A DNA stretch of 64,000 nt from Verrucomicrobiota bacterium (GCA_016871415.1 VHDL01000007.1:62001-126000), one strand, 5' to 3'. Shown: positions 8,997 through 17,930, counted from the stretch's first letter. Notes: generated by a model from the letters alone, not told the origin. A program made the numbers and translations.

Positions 8997-10130
8997 ATGG
9001 AGGCTCCGCTGCTTCCCGGAGGCGTCATCGGCATCCTCGGCGGAGGACAGCTGGGTCGTATGTCCGCCCTGGCCGCGCGCCGCATGGGCTACCGCGTGCG
9101 CACCTTCGACCCGTCGCCCGCCGCCTGCGCCGCCGCGGTCGCGGATGAGCACGTGGACGCCGATTGGAACGACCACGAGGCGCTTGCGCGTTTCGCCGCC
9201 GGCTGCGGCCGCGTCACGCTCGAATTCGAGAACATCCCGCCTGCGACCGTCGCGTTCATCGCGAAGTCCGTGCCCTGCCATCCCTCCGCCTCCGTCCTTG
9301 CCATCTGTCAGAACCGTCGGCGCGAGAAGGAGTTCCTGCGTGACTCCGGCATCCCCTGCGCCGACTTCACCGTCGTTGCCTCGCTTGCCGAGCTGCGAGG
9401 CGCGGTCGTCAAGGTCGGCTTCCCGTGCGTGCTCAAGACCGCCGACTTCGGCTATGACGGCAAGGGGCAGGTCAAGCTGCCCGACGCCGGCGCGGACCTC
9501 GCGGCCGCTTGGGCGACGATCGGCGGCGGCCTCGGCGTGCTGGAGGCCTGGGTGCCCTTCCAGATGGAGATCTCCGTGCTCGTCGCGCGCACCGTCGACG
9601 GCCGCGCCGCCGTTTACGATCCGGCCGAGAACGTGCACCGCAACCACATCCTGCACCTCTCCCTGTCGCCCGCCCGCGTCCCGGAGGCGACCGCTGCGGA
9701 GGCGTGCGCCCTCGCCTTGCGCATCGCGGAAAAGATCGGCCTGGTCGGCCTGCTTGCCGTGGAGATGTTCGTGAAGGATGGCCGCATCGTGGTCAATGAG
9801 CTCGCCCCGCGTCCGCACAACAGCGGTCACCAGACCTTCGATGCGCATGAGACGTCGCAGTTCGAGCAGCACGTCCGCGCCGTGTGCGGCCTGCCGCTCG
9901 GCGGCACGAGGCCCCTCGCGCCCTCGGCGATGGTCAACCTGCTGGGCGACCTCTGGCGTGACGGGCGCGAGCCCGACTGGACGCGGGTCCTCGCGGATCC
10001 TTCCGCTAAGCTGCATCTCTACGACAAGGGCAGGGCCGCGCGCGGCCGCAAGATGGGACACGTCACCGTCACCGCGCCCACTGTCGAGGAGGCCGCTCGT
10101 CGGGCCGAGGCGATCCACGCCGCGCTCTGA
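8997..10130 (+). CDS. purK: 5-(carboxyamino)imidazole ribonucleotide synthase
   Basis: This 377-residue ATP-grasp enzyme makes N5-CAIR from AIR, ATP and bicarbonate. The N-terminal GGVIGILGGGQLGRMSA is the family signature; the ATP-grasp core includes VLKTADFGYDGKGQ, and EMFVKDGRIVVNELAPRPHNSGH gives the metal- and phosphate-binding end of the domain. It is paired with purE, whose product uses the unstable intermediate. The stop codon directly abuts the stop of the convergent membrane-protein gene, so the junction reads TGATCA. Confidence 0.97.
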   Translation: MEAPLLPGGVIGILGGGQLGRMSALAARRMGYRVRTFDPSPAACAAAVADEHVDADWNDHEALARFAAGCGRVTLEFENIPPATVAFIAKSVPCHPSASVLAICQNRRREKEFLRDSGIPCADFTVVASLAELRGAVVKVGFPCVLKTADFGYDGKGQVKLPDAGADLAAAWATIGGGLGVLEAWVPFQMEISVLVARTVDGRAAVYDPAENVHRNHILHLSLSPARVPEATAAEACALALRIAEKIGLVGLLAVEMFVKDGRIVVNELAPRPHNSGHQTFDAHETSQFEQHVRAVCGLPLGGTRPLAPSAMVNLLGDLWRDGREPDWTRVLADPSAKLHLYDKGRAARGRKMGHVTVTAPTVEEAARRAEAIHAAL

Positions 10131-10556
10131 TCAGTCGAGCAGCTCCGGCCGCCGCGTGAAGAGCCGCAGCGGGATTTGCCCCAGGCCAAGGAAGAGCATA
10201 ATCGCCTGCGCGACCGGCATGCGTGCCTTCGCGCCCTTTGCCGCCGCCAGGTAGTTCTTGGCCATCACTTCCGAAATCATCGCTGCCGCGAACAGCAGGG
10301 ACAGCAGGCAGGTTAGCACGAACGCCGTTCGCCAAAGCCGTTCTGAGGCCGCTTTCTCGGCGGGCCAGAGCAGCACGGCGCCGTAGACGACGAACAGCCA
10401 GCCTTCCGCCGCGACGGCGCCCGGATGCGTGACCTCTGCCGGATTCCACCGTGGCATGATGCCGAGCAGCTCATTAGCGCCCAGCGCGACCGTGGCGACG
10501 CCGCAGAGGAGGGTGATGAGGCGCCAGAGGCGCGGGGCTTGCGGGTGGGCGGGCAT
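10131..10556 (-). CDS. Small membrane protein of unknown function
   Basis: The 141-residue protein has three or four hydrophobic segments (LITLLCGVATVALGANELLG, GWLFVVYGAVLLW, AFVLTCLLSLLFAAAMI and a weaker QAIMLFLGLGQIPL), so it is an integral membrane protein. The start at 10556 gives MPAHPQAPRLWRL; the open frame continues upstream but only with Arg/Gly-rich sequence that overlaps prmA. It follows prmA by 8 bp in the purN-prmA minus-strand run. I see no motif that suggests a function. Confidence 0.65.
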   Translation of the reverse strand: MPAHPQAPRLWRLITLLCGVATVALGANELLGIMPRWNPAEVTHPGAVAAEGWLFVVYGAVLLWPAEKAASERLWRTAFVLTCLLSLLFAAAMISEVMAKNYLAAAKGAKARMPVAQAIMLFLGLGQIPLRLFTRRPELLD

Positions 10557-10564
10557 CGGAGGTT

Positions 10565-11452
10565 TCAGAGAGGTCGGAAGAGGGCCACGTCGCTCCACTC
10601 GCCCTGCACCCGTCCGTCCGATCGGACGGCGGGCCCCCAGGCCCCCCGGCATTTGGCCTCGAAGTGCGCGCGCACCTGGTCCTGCTCCTTGGTGAGGATG
10701 CCGCTCAGCACGAGCACCCCGCCTGGAGCGACGGAGGCGACGAGGTCGTCGGCGTAGATGCAGAGCACGTCGCTGATGATGTTGGCGAGCACCACCTCGG
10801 CCGTGCCCGTGAGCCGGAATCCTTCCTCGAGGCCCGCGTGATGGAATGCGGCGGCCGATTCCGGCAGCCCGTTCTCCTCCCGGTTGGCAACGCTGACCCG
10901 CACGGATTCCGGGTCGCGGTCAAAACCTGCGACGCGGCCGCAGCCCAGCCGCGCGGCGGAGAGCGCGAGGATGCCCGAGCCGCAGCCCGCGTCGGTCACC
11001 GAGACCTCGGCGGGATTCCTCCCGTCCAGATGGTCAAGCATGCGGATTGCGCACAGGCGTGTGGTCGGATGGTCGCCGGTGCCGAAGGCCAGGCCGGCGT
11101 CGAACCAGATCACGGCCGCGTCCGGCGGCGTCGGATGCGTGGCGCGCATCCAGGACGGCACCCAGTGCAGGCGGCCGTGTGACCAGGGACGCAGGTGCTC
11201 CTTGTAGGCCTCCTTCCAGTCCTTGTCCTCCAGCGTCGTCCGTTCAAAGGACTCCGGCAGCTTCTTGAAGGCTTTGCGGAGGTCCGACCACGCCGTCTCA
11301 GCCTCGGCATCGGTCTCGAAGTAGCCCATGACGTAGTGCGGCTTGCCCGTCCCTTCATTGAAGAGCATCCAGCTTGAGCGGGTCAGCTCGCAGAAGTGGT
11401 CCTCCAGCGGCTGCACCAGGTCGGCGTGGATCTCGCGGCGCAGCTCGATCAT
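10565..11452 (-). CDS. prmA: Ribosomal protein L11 methyltransferase
   Basis: This 295-residue SAM-dependent enzyme methylates ribosomal protein L11. The characteristic GLAFGTGDHPTTRLC is followed by SAM-binding motif DAGCGSGILALSAARLG and the catalytic-loop block VLANIISDVL. The N-terminal 100 residues form the substrate-recognition domain and are more diverged, as is usual. The ATG overlaps the purN stop by 4 bp (ATGA), so the two are probably coupled although functionally unrelated. The C-terminus is intact. Confidence 0.93.
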   Translation of the reverse strand: MIELRREIHADLVQPLEDHFCELTRSSWMLFNEGTGKPHYVMGYFETDAEAETAWSDLRKAFKKLPESFERTTLEDKDWKEAYKEHLRPWSHGRLHWVPSWMRATHPTPPDAAVIWFDAGLAFGTGDHPTTRLCAIRMLDHLDGRNPAEVSVTDAGCGSGILALSAARLGCGRVAGFDRDPESVRVSVANREENGLPESAAAFHHAGLEEGFRLTGTAEVVLANIISDVLCIYADDLVASVAPGGVLVLSGILTKEQDQVRAHFEAKCRGAWGPAVRSDGRVQGEWSDVALFRPL

Positions 11453-12033
11453 CGGAAGGGCGGGCGTTCGGCCAGTTCGGCGATCACCTTGGGCAGCAGC
11501 GCGTGCTCCGCCGCATGAATCTTCGCTGCGAAGGATTCCTGGGTGTCATCGGGCTCGCGGCGCACGCGGGACTGGCCGAGGTGCGCGCCGCCGTCGACCG
11601 CGGCGTTGACCCAGTGCACCGTGCAGCCGCTTTCAGGCGCACCGGCGCGCCAGGCCTGTCCGATGCCGTCGAGACCGGGGAAGGCCGGGAGCAGGCTCGG
11701 GTGAAGGTTGATCATGCGGCCGGCGAAGGCCTCCAGCAGGGGCGCCTTCACCACCCGCATGAACCCCGCCAGCACCACGAGGTCGACGCCCGCGTCGCGG
11801 AGGGCCGAGGCCCAGGCCGCCTCGCGTTCCGGGGAGAACTTCGTCCGGAAAGGTCCGGGGTCGAGGTACGTCGCCGGCACTCCGAAGCGGGGTCCGAGGG
11901 CCAGCATCGGGGCGGTCGGCACGTCGCACCAGACGCCGGCCGCCGTGGCGCGGCCCAGCCGTCCTTCGGCCTGGGCGCGCAGGACCGCTTCGGCGTTGGA
12001 GCCGCGGCCTGATCCGAGCAGGGCGACGCGCAT
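11449..12033 (-). CDS. purN: Phosphoribosylglycinamide formyltransferase
   Basis: This 194-residue enzyme transfers a formyl group from 10-formyl-THF to GAR in purine synthesis. The N-terminus MRVALLGSGRGSNAEA binds the phosphoribosyl group, VVLAGFMRVV and INLHPSLLPAFPG carry the catalytic Asn-His pair, and GCTVHWVNAAVDGG holds the catalytic Asp. The start at 12033 is set by this conserved N-terminus; the frame stays open upstream for hundreds of codons as an artefact of high GC. It is the first gene of the purN-prmA-membrane protein run, divergent from the muramidase gene. Confidence 0.95.
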   Translation of the reverse strand: MRVALLGSGRGSNAEAVLRAQAEGRLGRATAAGVWCDVPTAPMLALGPRFGVPATYLDPGPFRTKFSPEREAAWASALRDAGVDLVVLAGFMRVVKAPLLEAFAGRMINLHPSLLPAFPGLDGIGQAWRAGAPESGCTVHWVNAAVDGGAHLGQSRVRREPDDTQESFAAKIHAAEHALLPKVIAELAERPPFR

Positions 12034-12141
12034 GCGGGCAACTTGTGCCGGGCGGCTCCGCCTGCAAACGGAAACCGAGGAAGACGCGGAACAGATTTGA
12101 ACCTCGGCGACGGGGCGTGAAGATGACCCTGCCCCGCGTCC
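12034..12141. promoter_or_regulatory. Divergent spacer between purN and the NamZ-like gene
   Basis: This 108-bp spacer separates two genes transcribed away from each other, so it must hold both promoters if both genes have their own. It contains an A-rich stretch (GGAAACCGAGGAAGACGCGG, about 12069-12088). I cannot assign -35 and -10 boxes with confidence and see no clear operator or riboswitch. Confidence 0.35.
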
Positions 12142-13395
12142 ATGGACCGACGAGACTTCATCCGCGCCTCCGCCCTCTGCGCTTCCGCCGGCGCGCTCGG
12201 CGCCGCGCCCGCCGCGGGCGCCCCCGTCCGACTGGGCGTCGACGTCCTCGCCGACTCCGGCTTCGCCATGCTGCAGGGGAGGCGGGTCGGCCTCGTCACG
12301 CACCGCGCCGGCGTCAACGGCGCCGGCCGCCGCACGGCCGACGTGCTCGCCCGCGCGCCCGGGGTGAGGCTGCTCAAACTCTTCGGTCCCGAGCACGGTA
12401 TCGACGGCGCGGCCAAGGCCGACGCCAAGGTGAAGGACATGCGCGACGCGCGCACGGGTCTCCCGGTGTTCTCCCTCTACGGCGCCACCCGCAAGCCGAC
12501 GCCCGCCATGCTCGAGGGACTCGACGACATCGTCATCGACTTCCAGGACGTCGGCGTCCGCTCCTACACCTACGTCAGCTGCATGCGCCTTGTCATCGAG
12601 GCCTGCTTCGCAATGCCGAAGCCCGTGCGCGTGATCGTGCTCGACCGGCCCAACCCGATCGGAGGCGAGAAGGTCGACGGGCCCTTCCTCGACCGGACGT
12701 GGCGCAGCTATGTCGGCGCCTATGAGACCCCCTACGTGCACGGCCTCACCATCGGCGAGCTCGCCCGGTGGGCCGTCGCCACCCCCGAAGTGCTCGACGT
12801 TTCCGAGGACGTGCGCCGCCGCGGACGTCTGGAGGTCGTCCCGATGACCGGCTGGCGGCGCGCCATGCCCTGGATCTCGACCGGCCTGAACTGGACGCCC
12901 ACCTCGCCGATGGTCCCCACGCCCCAGGCCGCGCTCGGCTACGCCATGGTCGGCCTCGGCTGCCAGATCGGCGGCTTCAAGCACACCTTCGGCGACCAGA
13001 TGCATTTCCGGTTCATCAGCCATCAGGGCCGGCGTGCCGATGAGATTGTGAACGCCCTGGGCATGGCCGTGCCCGGACTCGTCGTGCAGCCTCGCGTCAT
13101 GGGCGACGGCACGCAGGGCGCCTACCTGGCCGTCGGTGACTGGCAGAAGTTCCGGCCCGTCAGAATCTCATCCTTCATGCTTCGGCAGACCTGCGCGTGG
13201 CTTTCGACCGGCCTCTTCGCCAAGCACACGCGCAACGACCGCGACCTCTTCATCAAGCACTTCGGCAGCGAGGCCTTCTACGAGGATCTGCGCGTCCGCG
13301 GCGCCGCGGTCGACCTCGCCCGGTGGTTCTCCCGGTGGGACGCGCAGGCGGAGTCCTTCCGGACCCGCACCGCGCCCTTCTGCATCTACGCCTGA
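12142..13395 (+). CDS. NamZ-type exo-beta-N-acetylmuramidase (DUF1343), Tat-exported
   Basis: The 417-residue protein belongs to the DUF1343 family, whose characterised member NamZ removes terminal N-acetylmuramic acid from peptidoglycan fragments. The N-terminus MDRRDFIRASALCAS has the twin-arginine pattern with an Ala-rich stretch and likely cleavage near residue 27. Family blocks are VTHRAGVN, LFGPEHGIDG, IDFQDVGVRSYTYV, VLDRPNPIGG and PYVHGLTIGELA. Export places it in the periplasm or outside, consistent with cell-wall turnover. Its stop codon abuts the purF stop (TGATCA). Confidence 0.88.
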   Translation: MDRRDFIRASALCASAGALGAAPAAGAPVRLGVDVLADSGFAMLQGRRVGLVTHRAGVNGAGRRTADVLARAPGVRLLKLFGPEHGIDGAAKADAKVKDMRDARTGLPVFSLYGATRKPTPAMLEGLDDIVIDFQDVGVRSYTYVSCMRLVIEACFAMPKPVRVIVLDRPNPIGGEKVDGPFLDRTWRSYVGAYETPYVHGLTIGELARWAVATPEVLDVSEDVRRRGRLEVVPMTGWRRAMPWISTGLNWTPTSPMVPTPQAALGYAMVGLGCQIGGFKHTFGDQMHFRFISHQGRRADEIVNALGMAVPGLVVQPRVMGDGTQGAYLAVGDWQKFRPVRISSFMLRQTCAWLSTGLFAKHTRNDRDLFIKHFGSEAFYEDLRVRGAAVDLARWFSRWDAQAESFRTRTAPFCIYA

Positions 13396-15309
13396 TCAGT
13401 AGGAGCGCCCCTCGCGGCGCTCCCAATAGTTGATGTAGGCGCGGTTGACCACGCCGAGGCCGCCTGGCGTCGGGTAGTCGCCTGTGAAGTACCAGTCGCC
13501 GCGGCTCGTTGGGCAGGCCTTGTGCAGCGCCTCCACCTTCTGGAAGACCAAGATCAGCTCACCCTTCCAGCCCGACTTGGCCGGGAAGACCAGCTCCGCC
13601 GCCTTGGTCGCCACCTCCTCCTCCGTGAATGCGTCGTAGATCCGCCGCACGTGGTTGCGCATCTCGCCGGTCTGGCGTTCGGCCTGCGCCACGCAGTCCT
13701 CGTAGACTTCGCGCAGCAGGTCGTGCTTGCCGCGGTCCTTGCACAGCGCGACTGCGGCCTGGAAGGCCAGGAACTTGCCCATCTCCGACATGTCGATGCC
13801 GTAGCAGTCGGGGTAGCGGATCTGCGGCGCCGTCGAGGCGATGACGATGCGGCGCGGGCTGGGTCGGGCGAGGATACGCAGGATCGACTGCCGGAGCGTC
13901 GTCCCGCGCACGATGGAGTCGTCCACGCAGACCAGCGTGTCGCCCTCCTTCACCGCGCCGTAGGAGATGTCGTAGACGTGCGACGCCATCTGCAGCCGGT
14001 TCTTCTCCTGCGAGATGAACGTGCGCAGCTTCACGTCCTTGTGGGCGACCTTCTCGCCCCGGGGCCAGCCGCCGAGCACCACCCGGTCGATGAGCTTTTC
14101 GTCCAGCGTACCGTCCTTGAGCGCGCGGCGCAGCGTCTCGCCCACGCTGGCCCGGCGCCGCCGGCGCAGCTCGTCCATTAGCCCGTACCAGGCCACCTCG
14201 GCCGTGTTGGGGATGTAGGAGTAGACCGCCCGGTCGTAATCTTCGCCTACGCGGGCCAGGATGTCGTCGGCCAGCGCCGCGCCCAGCGCCTTGCGCTCCG
14301 CATAGATCTCCGGGTCGTTGCCGCGCGAGAAGTAGATGCGCTCGAACGAGCAGTGCCGCTTCTCCCGCGGGGTCTGCACCTGTTCGACCTTCGCGGAGCC
14401 GTCGGCCTTGATGATGAGGGCGTGGCCCGGAGGCAGCTCCTGCACCTCCTCCTGCGAGGAGCCGACGATGGTCATCAGCGCGACCCGCTCCGAGGCGACC
14501 GCGACGAGGTCGTCGGTCCGTACGAACCAGCAGGGGCGGATGCCCGACGGGTCGCGCAGGACAAAGCTGTCGCCGTTGCCGATCAGCCCCGCGATGGCGT
14601 AGCCGCCGTCCCAGTGGCGGGCGGCGCGGCGGAGCACCGCACCCACGTCGAGGTGGAGCGAGATCTTCTCCTGCACCGCCATGCCCTCGAACCCCTCCTC
14701 GCGGAAGGCGCGGAAGAGGCGGTCGTGCTCCTCATCGAGCCAGAATCCGATCTCCTCGAGGATCGACTGTGTGTCTGTCGAGTAGATCACGTGCGCCCCG
14801 CGGTCGGTCAGCGAGGTGTTGAGCTCGGAGGTGTTGGTGAGGTTGAAGTTGCCGGCGACGAGCAGGTTACGGGTGGGCCAGATGGACTTGCGCGCGTAGG
14901 GGTGGCAGGAGATGGAGTCGAAGCTGCCCGAGGTGCCGTAGCGCAGGTGGCCCAGCAGCACCTCGCCGCCGAAGTCGAAGTGGCGCTTCACCGTCTCCGG
15001 GAACTCGGGCACGATGACCGCCTCCCGCAGCTTGTCGGAGTAGGACTTGATCTGCCGGGTGAAGATCTGGGTCAGCCCCTGGGCGCCAATCTCGCGGTCG
15101 CGGAAGAGGAACGCCTCGCCGTTCTCGGCCCCGATCTTGACGCAGCCGATGCCCGCGCCGTCCTGGCCGCGATTGTGCTGCTTCTCCATGAGCAGGAAGA
15201 GCTGGTTGAATCCGTGGAGCGGCGTCCCGTGCTTCTCCTGATACCACTTGAGGTCCTTCGTCAGCCGCACCAGGGCGATGCCGCATTCGTGCCGGAGGGA
15301 GTCGCTCAT
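13396..15309 (-). CDS. purF: Amidophosphoribosyltransferase, long form
   Basis: This 637-residue enzyme makes phosphoribosylamine from PRPP and glutamine, the first step of purine synthesis. The glutaminase Cys is in HECGIALV at residue 9, with HNRGQDGAGIG and GHLRYGTSG in the amidotransferase half; the PRPP loop reads VCVDDSIVRGTTLRQSI, followed by DCYGIDMSEMGKFLAFQ. It is longer than the 470-520 residues of E. coli or Bacillus PurF and matches the approximately 630-residue form of Bacteroidota and relatives, with an N-terminal insertion (TKDLKWYQEKHGTPLHGFNQ) and an extended C-terminus. It is the last gene of a minus-strand run starting at 17930. Confidence 0.95.
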   Translation of the reverse strand: MSDSLRHECGIALVRLTKDLKWYQEKHGTPLHGFNQLFLLMEKQHNRGQDGAGIGCVKIGAENGEAFLFRDREIGAQGLTQIFTRQIKSYSDKLREAVIVPEFPETVKRHFDFGGEVLLGHLRYGTSGSFDSISCHPYARKSIWPTRNLLVAGNFNLTNTSELNTSLTDRGAHVIYSTDTQSILEEIGFWLDEEHDRLFRAFREEGFEGMAVQEKISLHLDVGAVLRRAARHWDGGYAIAGLIGNGDSFVLRDPSGIRPCWFVRTDDLVAVASERVALMTIVGSSQEEVQELPPGHALIIKADGSAKVEQVQTPREKRHCSFERIYFSRGNDPEIYAERKALGAALADDILARVGEDYDRAVYSYIPNTAEVAWYGLMDELRRRRRASVGETLRRALKDGTLDEKLIDRVVLGGWPRGEKVAHKDVKLRTFISQEKNRLQMASHVYDISYGAVKEGDTLVCVDDSIVRGTTLRQSILRILARPSPRRIVIASTAPQIRYPDCYGIDMSEMGKFLAFQAAVALCKDRGKHDLLREVYEDCVAQAERQTGEMRNHVRRIYDAFTEEEVATKAAELVFPAKSGWKGELILVFQKVEALHKACPTSRGDWYFTGDYPTPGGLGVVNRAYINYWERREGRSY

Positions 15310-15358
15310 CTAGGCCGGAAAGGATGCCCGCCCGGCGCGCGTCCTGTCCAGCGCTTAG

Positions 15359-16414
15359 TCAGCCTGCGCGCAGGATCCGGTCCAGCCGGGCCAGGCTTTC
15401 GCCGATGAGGCCCGCCATGTCGGCGTGCTGCCGGAAGGCCGCGTCCTGGTGGTGCTCGGCGAGCCCTTCTGCCAGCTCCTTCGCCTTATCCGGGGTGGAG
15501 AGGGGGGTGGTGCGCATCGCCGCCAGCAGGTCGCGCACCCGGTCGGGCGCCGCCAACAGGCGCCGGTGGATGAGCGACTGCTCCTCCCGGCGGTACTGGA
15601 GCGCGGAGGCGGCGTTGATGTGCTGGGCGCAGAGCTGGACGAAGGGCCGGTTCTCCTTGAAGGAGCCCGGGAGGTAGAAGCGGAGGCGTCCGTCGTAGGA
15701 CTGCTGGTCGAAATCCATCGCGCGCACGCGGATCGACGTCGCGTCGAAGTCCGGCGTCACCGCCACGACGAAGTTGTAGGCGCGCATGTCGCCGAGCAGG
15801 CGGACGACGCAGCGTTCCTCGAACTTGATGAGCTCCTTGGCGAGGCGGACCGGGTGGTGGCCGTCGGCGTGCAGCCATTTCTCGGCGAAGATGTCGCCCG
15901 GTATGCCGGTGACGTGCTCCTCGACGAGCGTCTCGCCCCAGGTGAGGTAGAGCATGCGGTTAGGCGAGAGCAGGTGCTCGAGCTCCAGCCCGCAGACGCG
16001 CGAGGCGTCGCCGACCTTCACGTAGAAGTAGTCGTGGTTCTCATTGTAGGCGTTGACGATGCGGACGCGGAAGGGCTGGGAGTTGCCGAAGGAGCAGAAG
16101 TCCACGCGGTCGACGTACACGTGGCTGAACACACTCATGCCGCCCTCGCCCCGCAGCAGGGCGTAGGTCTCGAGCAGTCCGCGCGAGAGGTGCTCCATCT
16201 CCTCCGGCGGATACGCCACGGTCTCCCAGAGCGTGTCCTTACCGCGTTCGAGGAGGGGCGTCGCGGCGGTGAAGCCGCGCAGTTGGGCGTAGCTCACGGG
16301 CAGGGGCACCTCGCGCCCTTCGCGGGAAAGGTAGGAGCGTAGCTCCTCGCCCACGGGGTAGGTCGGCTTGCGGTTGGTCCGCTTGAATTCAAACTCGGCG
16401 CCGGCGGCGTCCAT
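15359..16414 (-). CDS. Orphan protein with kinase-like (HipA/PI3K-like) active-site pattern
   Basis: I do not recognise this 351-residue protein as a named family. It has no signal peptide or membrane helix. Several segments fit the order of a protein-kinase-like fold: a beta-3-like YFYVKVGDASR (K133), an acidic helix GLELEHLL (E144/E146), a hinge-like region near E165, a catalytic-loop pattern GDMRAYN with D209 and N214 four residues apart, and a metal-binding-like MDFD at 234-236. The spacing from N214 to D234 resembles HipA more than eukaryotic-type kinases. It sits 4 bp after the Nudix gene and 49 bp before purF, so it is probably in one operon with both. Function is unknown; the fold is inference. 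Confidence 0.6.
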   Translation of the reverse strand: MDAAGAEFEFKRTNRKPTYPVGEELRSYLSREGREVPLPVSYAQLRGFTAATPLLERGKDTLWETVAYPPEEMEHLSRGLLETYALLRGEGGMSVFSHVYVDRVDFCSFGNSQPFRVRIVNAYNENHDYFYVKVGDASRVCGLELEHLLSPNRMLYLTWGETLVEEHVTGIPGDIFAEKWLHADGHHPVRLAKELIKFEERCVVRLLGDMRAYNFVVAVTPDFDATSIRVRAMDFDQQSYDGRLRFYLPGSFKENRPFVQLCAQHINAASALQYRREEQSLIHRRLLAAPDRVRDLLAAMRTTPLSTPDKAKELAEGLAEHHQDAAFRQHADMAGLIGESLARLDRILRAG

Positions 16415-16418
16415 CCGT

Positions 16419-16934
16419 TTAGGTCCGGGGCGGCCTGGCGTGCGTCTCCTCGACGGTCATGACCAGCGGGCCGTCGGGATGGCACTCCGCGCGGTAGGCG
16501 ATGAAGCCGCCGCGGTGGCGGTCGTACACCGGCCAGATGAGCGTGCGGTCGCTGTCAGGTACCTCGAGACCGTCGACCTCGGCTCGGGTGAAGAGGCCGA
16601 AGGAACCCTCGGCGATGTCCGGCGGCAGCCCGGTCAGCGGCTTCCGGCACTCGAAGAGGAACATGAGCCAGTGCGACTGACCCTCGTAGCCGCGTTCGGT
16701 GATCATGCCGAAAAGGTGGAGGTCTTCCGTGCCGATGTGCAGGCCGGTCTCCTCGGCCGTCTCGCGTACGGCGCACTCGAAGGGCGACTCGCCGGCCGCG
16801 GTCTCGACCTTGCCGCCCACGGGGCTCCAGCGTCCCAGGTTGGGCGCCTTGTTGCGGCGCATCATCAGCAGCCTTCCGGAGGCGTCGCGCAGGAAGATCA
16901 GGGAGCTGAGCTTGAAGGGCAGGGCGGGGCTCAT
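16419..16934 (-). CDS. Nudix hydrolase
   Basis: This 171-residue protein should hydrolyse a nucleoside-diphosphate-linked substrate. The Nudix helix is clear as RETAEETGL with the upstream Glu and GGK (residues about 40-65), but the loop between GGK and the first Glu is two residues longer than the canonical GX5E spacing. An N-terminal strand FKLSSLIFLRDASGRLLMMRR fits the fold. It lies 3 bp after the aldo/keto reductase and 4 bp before the kinase-like gene. The substrate cannot be predicted. Confidence 0.87.
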   Translation of the reverse strand: MSPALPFKLSSLIFLRDASGRLLMMRRNKAPNLGRWSPVGGKVETAAGESPFECAVRETAEETGLHIGTEDLHLFGMITERGYEGQSHWLMFLFECRKPLTGLPPDIAEGSFGLFTRAEVDGLEVPDSDRTLIWPVYDRHRGGFIAYRAECHPDGPLVMTVEETHARPPRT

Positions 16935-16937
16935 GGC

Positions 16938-17930
16938 TCAGGTGGCGAGGATCGCGTCGATGCGGCGCAGCTCCTCCGACGTGAAGGGCGCGGAAGAGGC
17001 GGCCGCAACGCACTGCTCGAGCTGCGCGACTTTGCTGGCGCCGATGATGGCGCTGGTCACGCGCCGGTCACGGAGGACCCAGGCGACGGCCATGGAGGCG
17101 AGGGGCTGGCCGCGTTCCTCGGCAATCACCGCGAGGGCGCGCACCTTGCCGAGCCGCGCGTCGTCGACCTGCTCCGGACGAAGGTAGCCGTGCGCCTTGC
17201 CTGCGCGGGCGTCGGCCGGGATGCCGCGGAGGTAACGGTCGGTGAGCATGCCTTGGGCGAGGGGGGAGAAGACCGCGCAGCCGAGGCCTTCTTTTTCCAC
17301 GACGTCGAGCAGGCCTGACTCGGGCGTGCGTTCGAAGAGGCTGTACTTCGGCTGATGCAGCACGCATGGCGTGCCGAGCTCGCGCAGGATGGCGCAGGCG
17401 CGACGGGTGTCCTCGGGGCCGTAGTTCGAAACGCCGGCGTAGAGCGCGCGCCCGGAGCGCACGGCGTGGGCGACCGCGCCCAGGGTCTCCTCCATCGGCG
17501 TGTTCGGGTCGCGTCGGTGGCTATAGAAGACGTCGACATACGGCAGCCCCATCCGCTTTAGCGACTGGTCGAGGGAGGACAGCAGGTACTTGCGCGAGCC
17601 GAAGTCGCCGTGCGGCCCGGGCCACATGGTGTAGCCGGCCTTGGTGGAGACGATGATCTCGTCGCGGTAGGCGCCGAGGTCCTCCCGCAGCATCCGTCCG
17701 AAGTTCTCCTCGGCGCTGCCCGGGACGGGCCCGTAGTTGTTCGCGAGGTCGAAGTGGGTGACGCCCAGGTCGAAGGCGCGCAGGGCGATGGCCCGCGCAT
17801 TGCCGTAGTCGTCGACGCTCCCGAAGTTGTGCCAGAGGCCCAGGGCCACGCGCGGCAGGTGCAGGCCGGAACGGCCGCAGCGCGCCTGGAAGGCCGGATG
17901 GGCATAACGCTCGGGACGGGCTTCGTGCAT
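16938..17930 (-). CDS. gpr: L-glyceraldehyde 3-phosphate reductase-like aldo/keto reductase
   Basis: This 330-residue aldo/keto reductase closely follows E. coli YghZ/Gpr along most of its length: LPRVALGLWHNFG, HFDLANNYGPVPGSAEENF, STKAGYTMWPGPHG, GSRKYLLSSLDQSLKRMG and FYSHRRDPNTPMEET. The catalytic tetrad Asp-Tyr-Lys-His is present in the D-NNYG, STK and YSHR segments. YghZ detoxifies L-glyceraldehyde 3-phosphate and methylglyoxal; the same role is likely here. It is the first gene of the minus-strand run ending in purF, and is divergent from the Fpg-family gene. Confidence 0.9.
   Translation of the reverse strand: MHEARPERYAHPAFQARCGRSGLHLPRVALGLWHNFGSVDDYGNARAIALRAFDLGVTHFDLANNYGPVPGSAEENFGRMLREDLGAYRDEIIVSTKAGYTMWPGPHGDFGSRKYLLSSLDQSLKRMGLPYVDVFYSHRRDPNTPMEETLGAVAHAVRSGRALYAGVSNYGPEDTRRACAILRELGTPCVLHQPKYSLFERTPESGLLDVVEKEGLGCAVFSPLAQGMLTDRYLRGIPADARAGKAHGYLRPEQVDDARLGKVRALAVIAEERGQPLASMAVAWVLRDRRVTSAIIGASKVAQLEQCVAAASSAPFTSEELRRIDAILAT

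Noticed and set aside
12034-13023. Long N-terminal extension of purN in the open frame
   Set aside because: PurN begins at the conserved MRVALLGSGRGSN; the upstream codons overlap the divergent namZ-like gene and look random.
16938-17930. Aldo/keto reductase as part of the fucose cassette
   Set aside because: It lies 10 kb away on the other strand, is closest to YghZ/Gpr by motif, and is linked to Nudix and purF instead.
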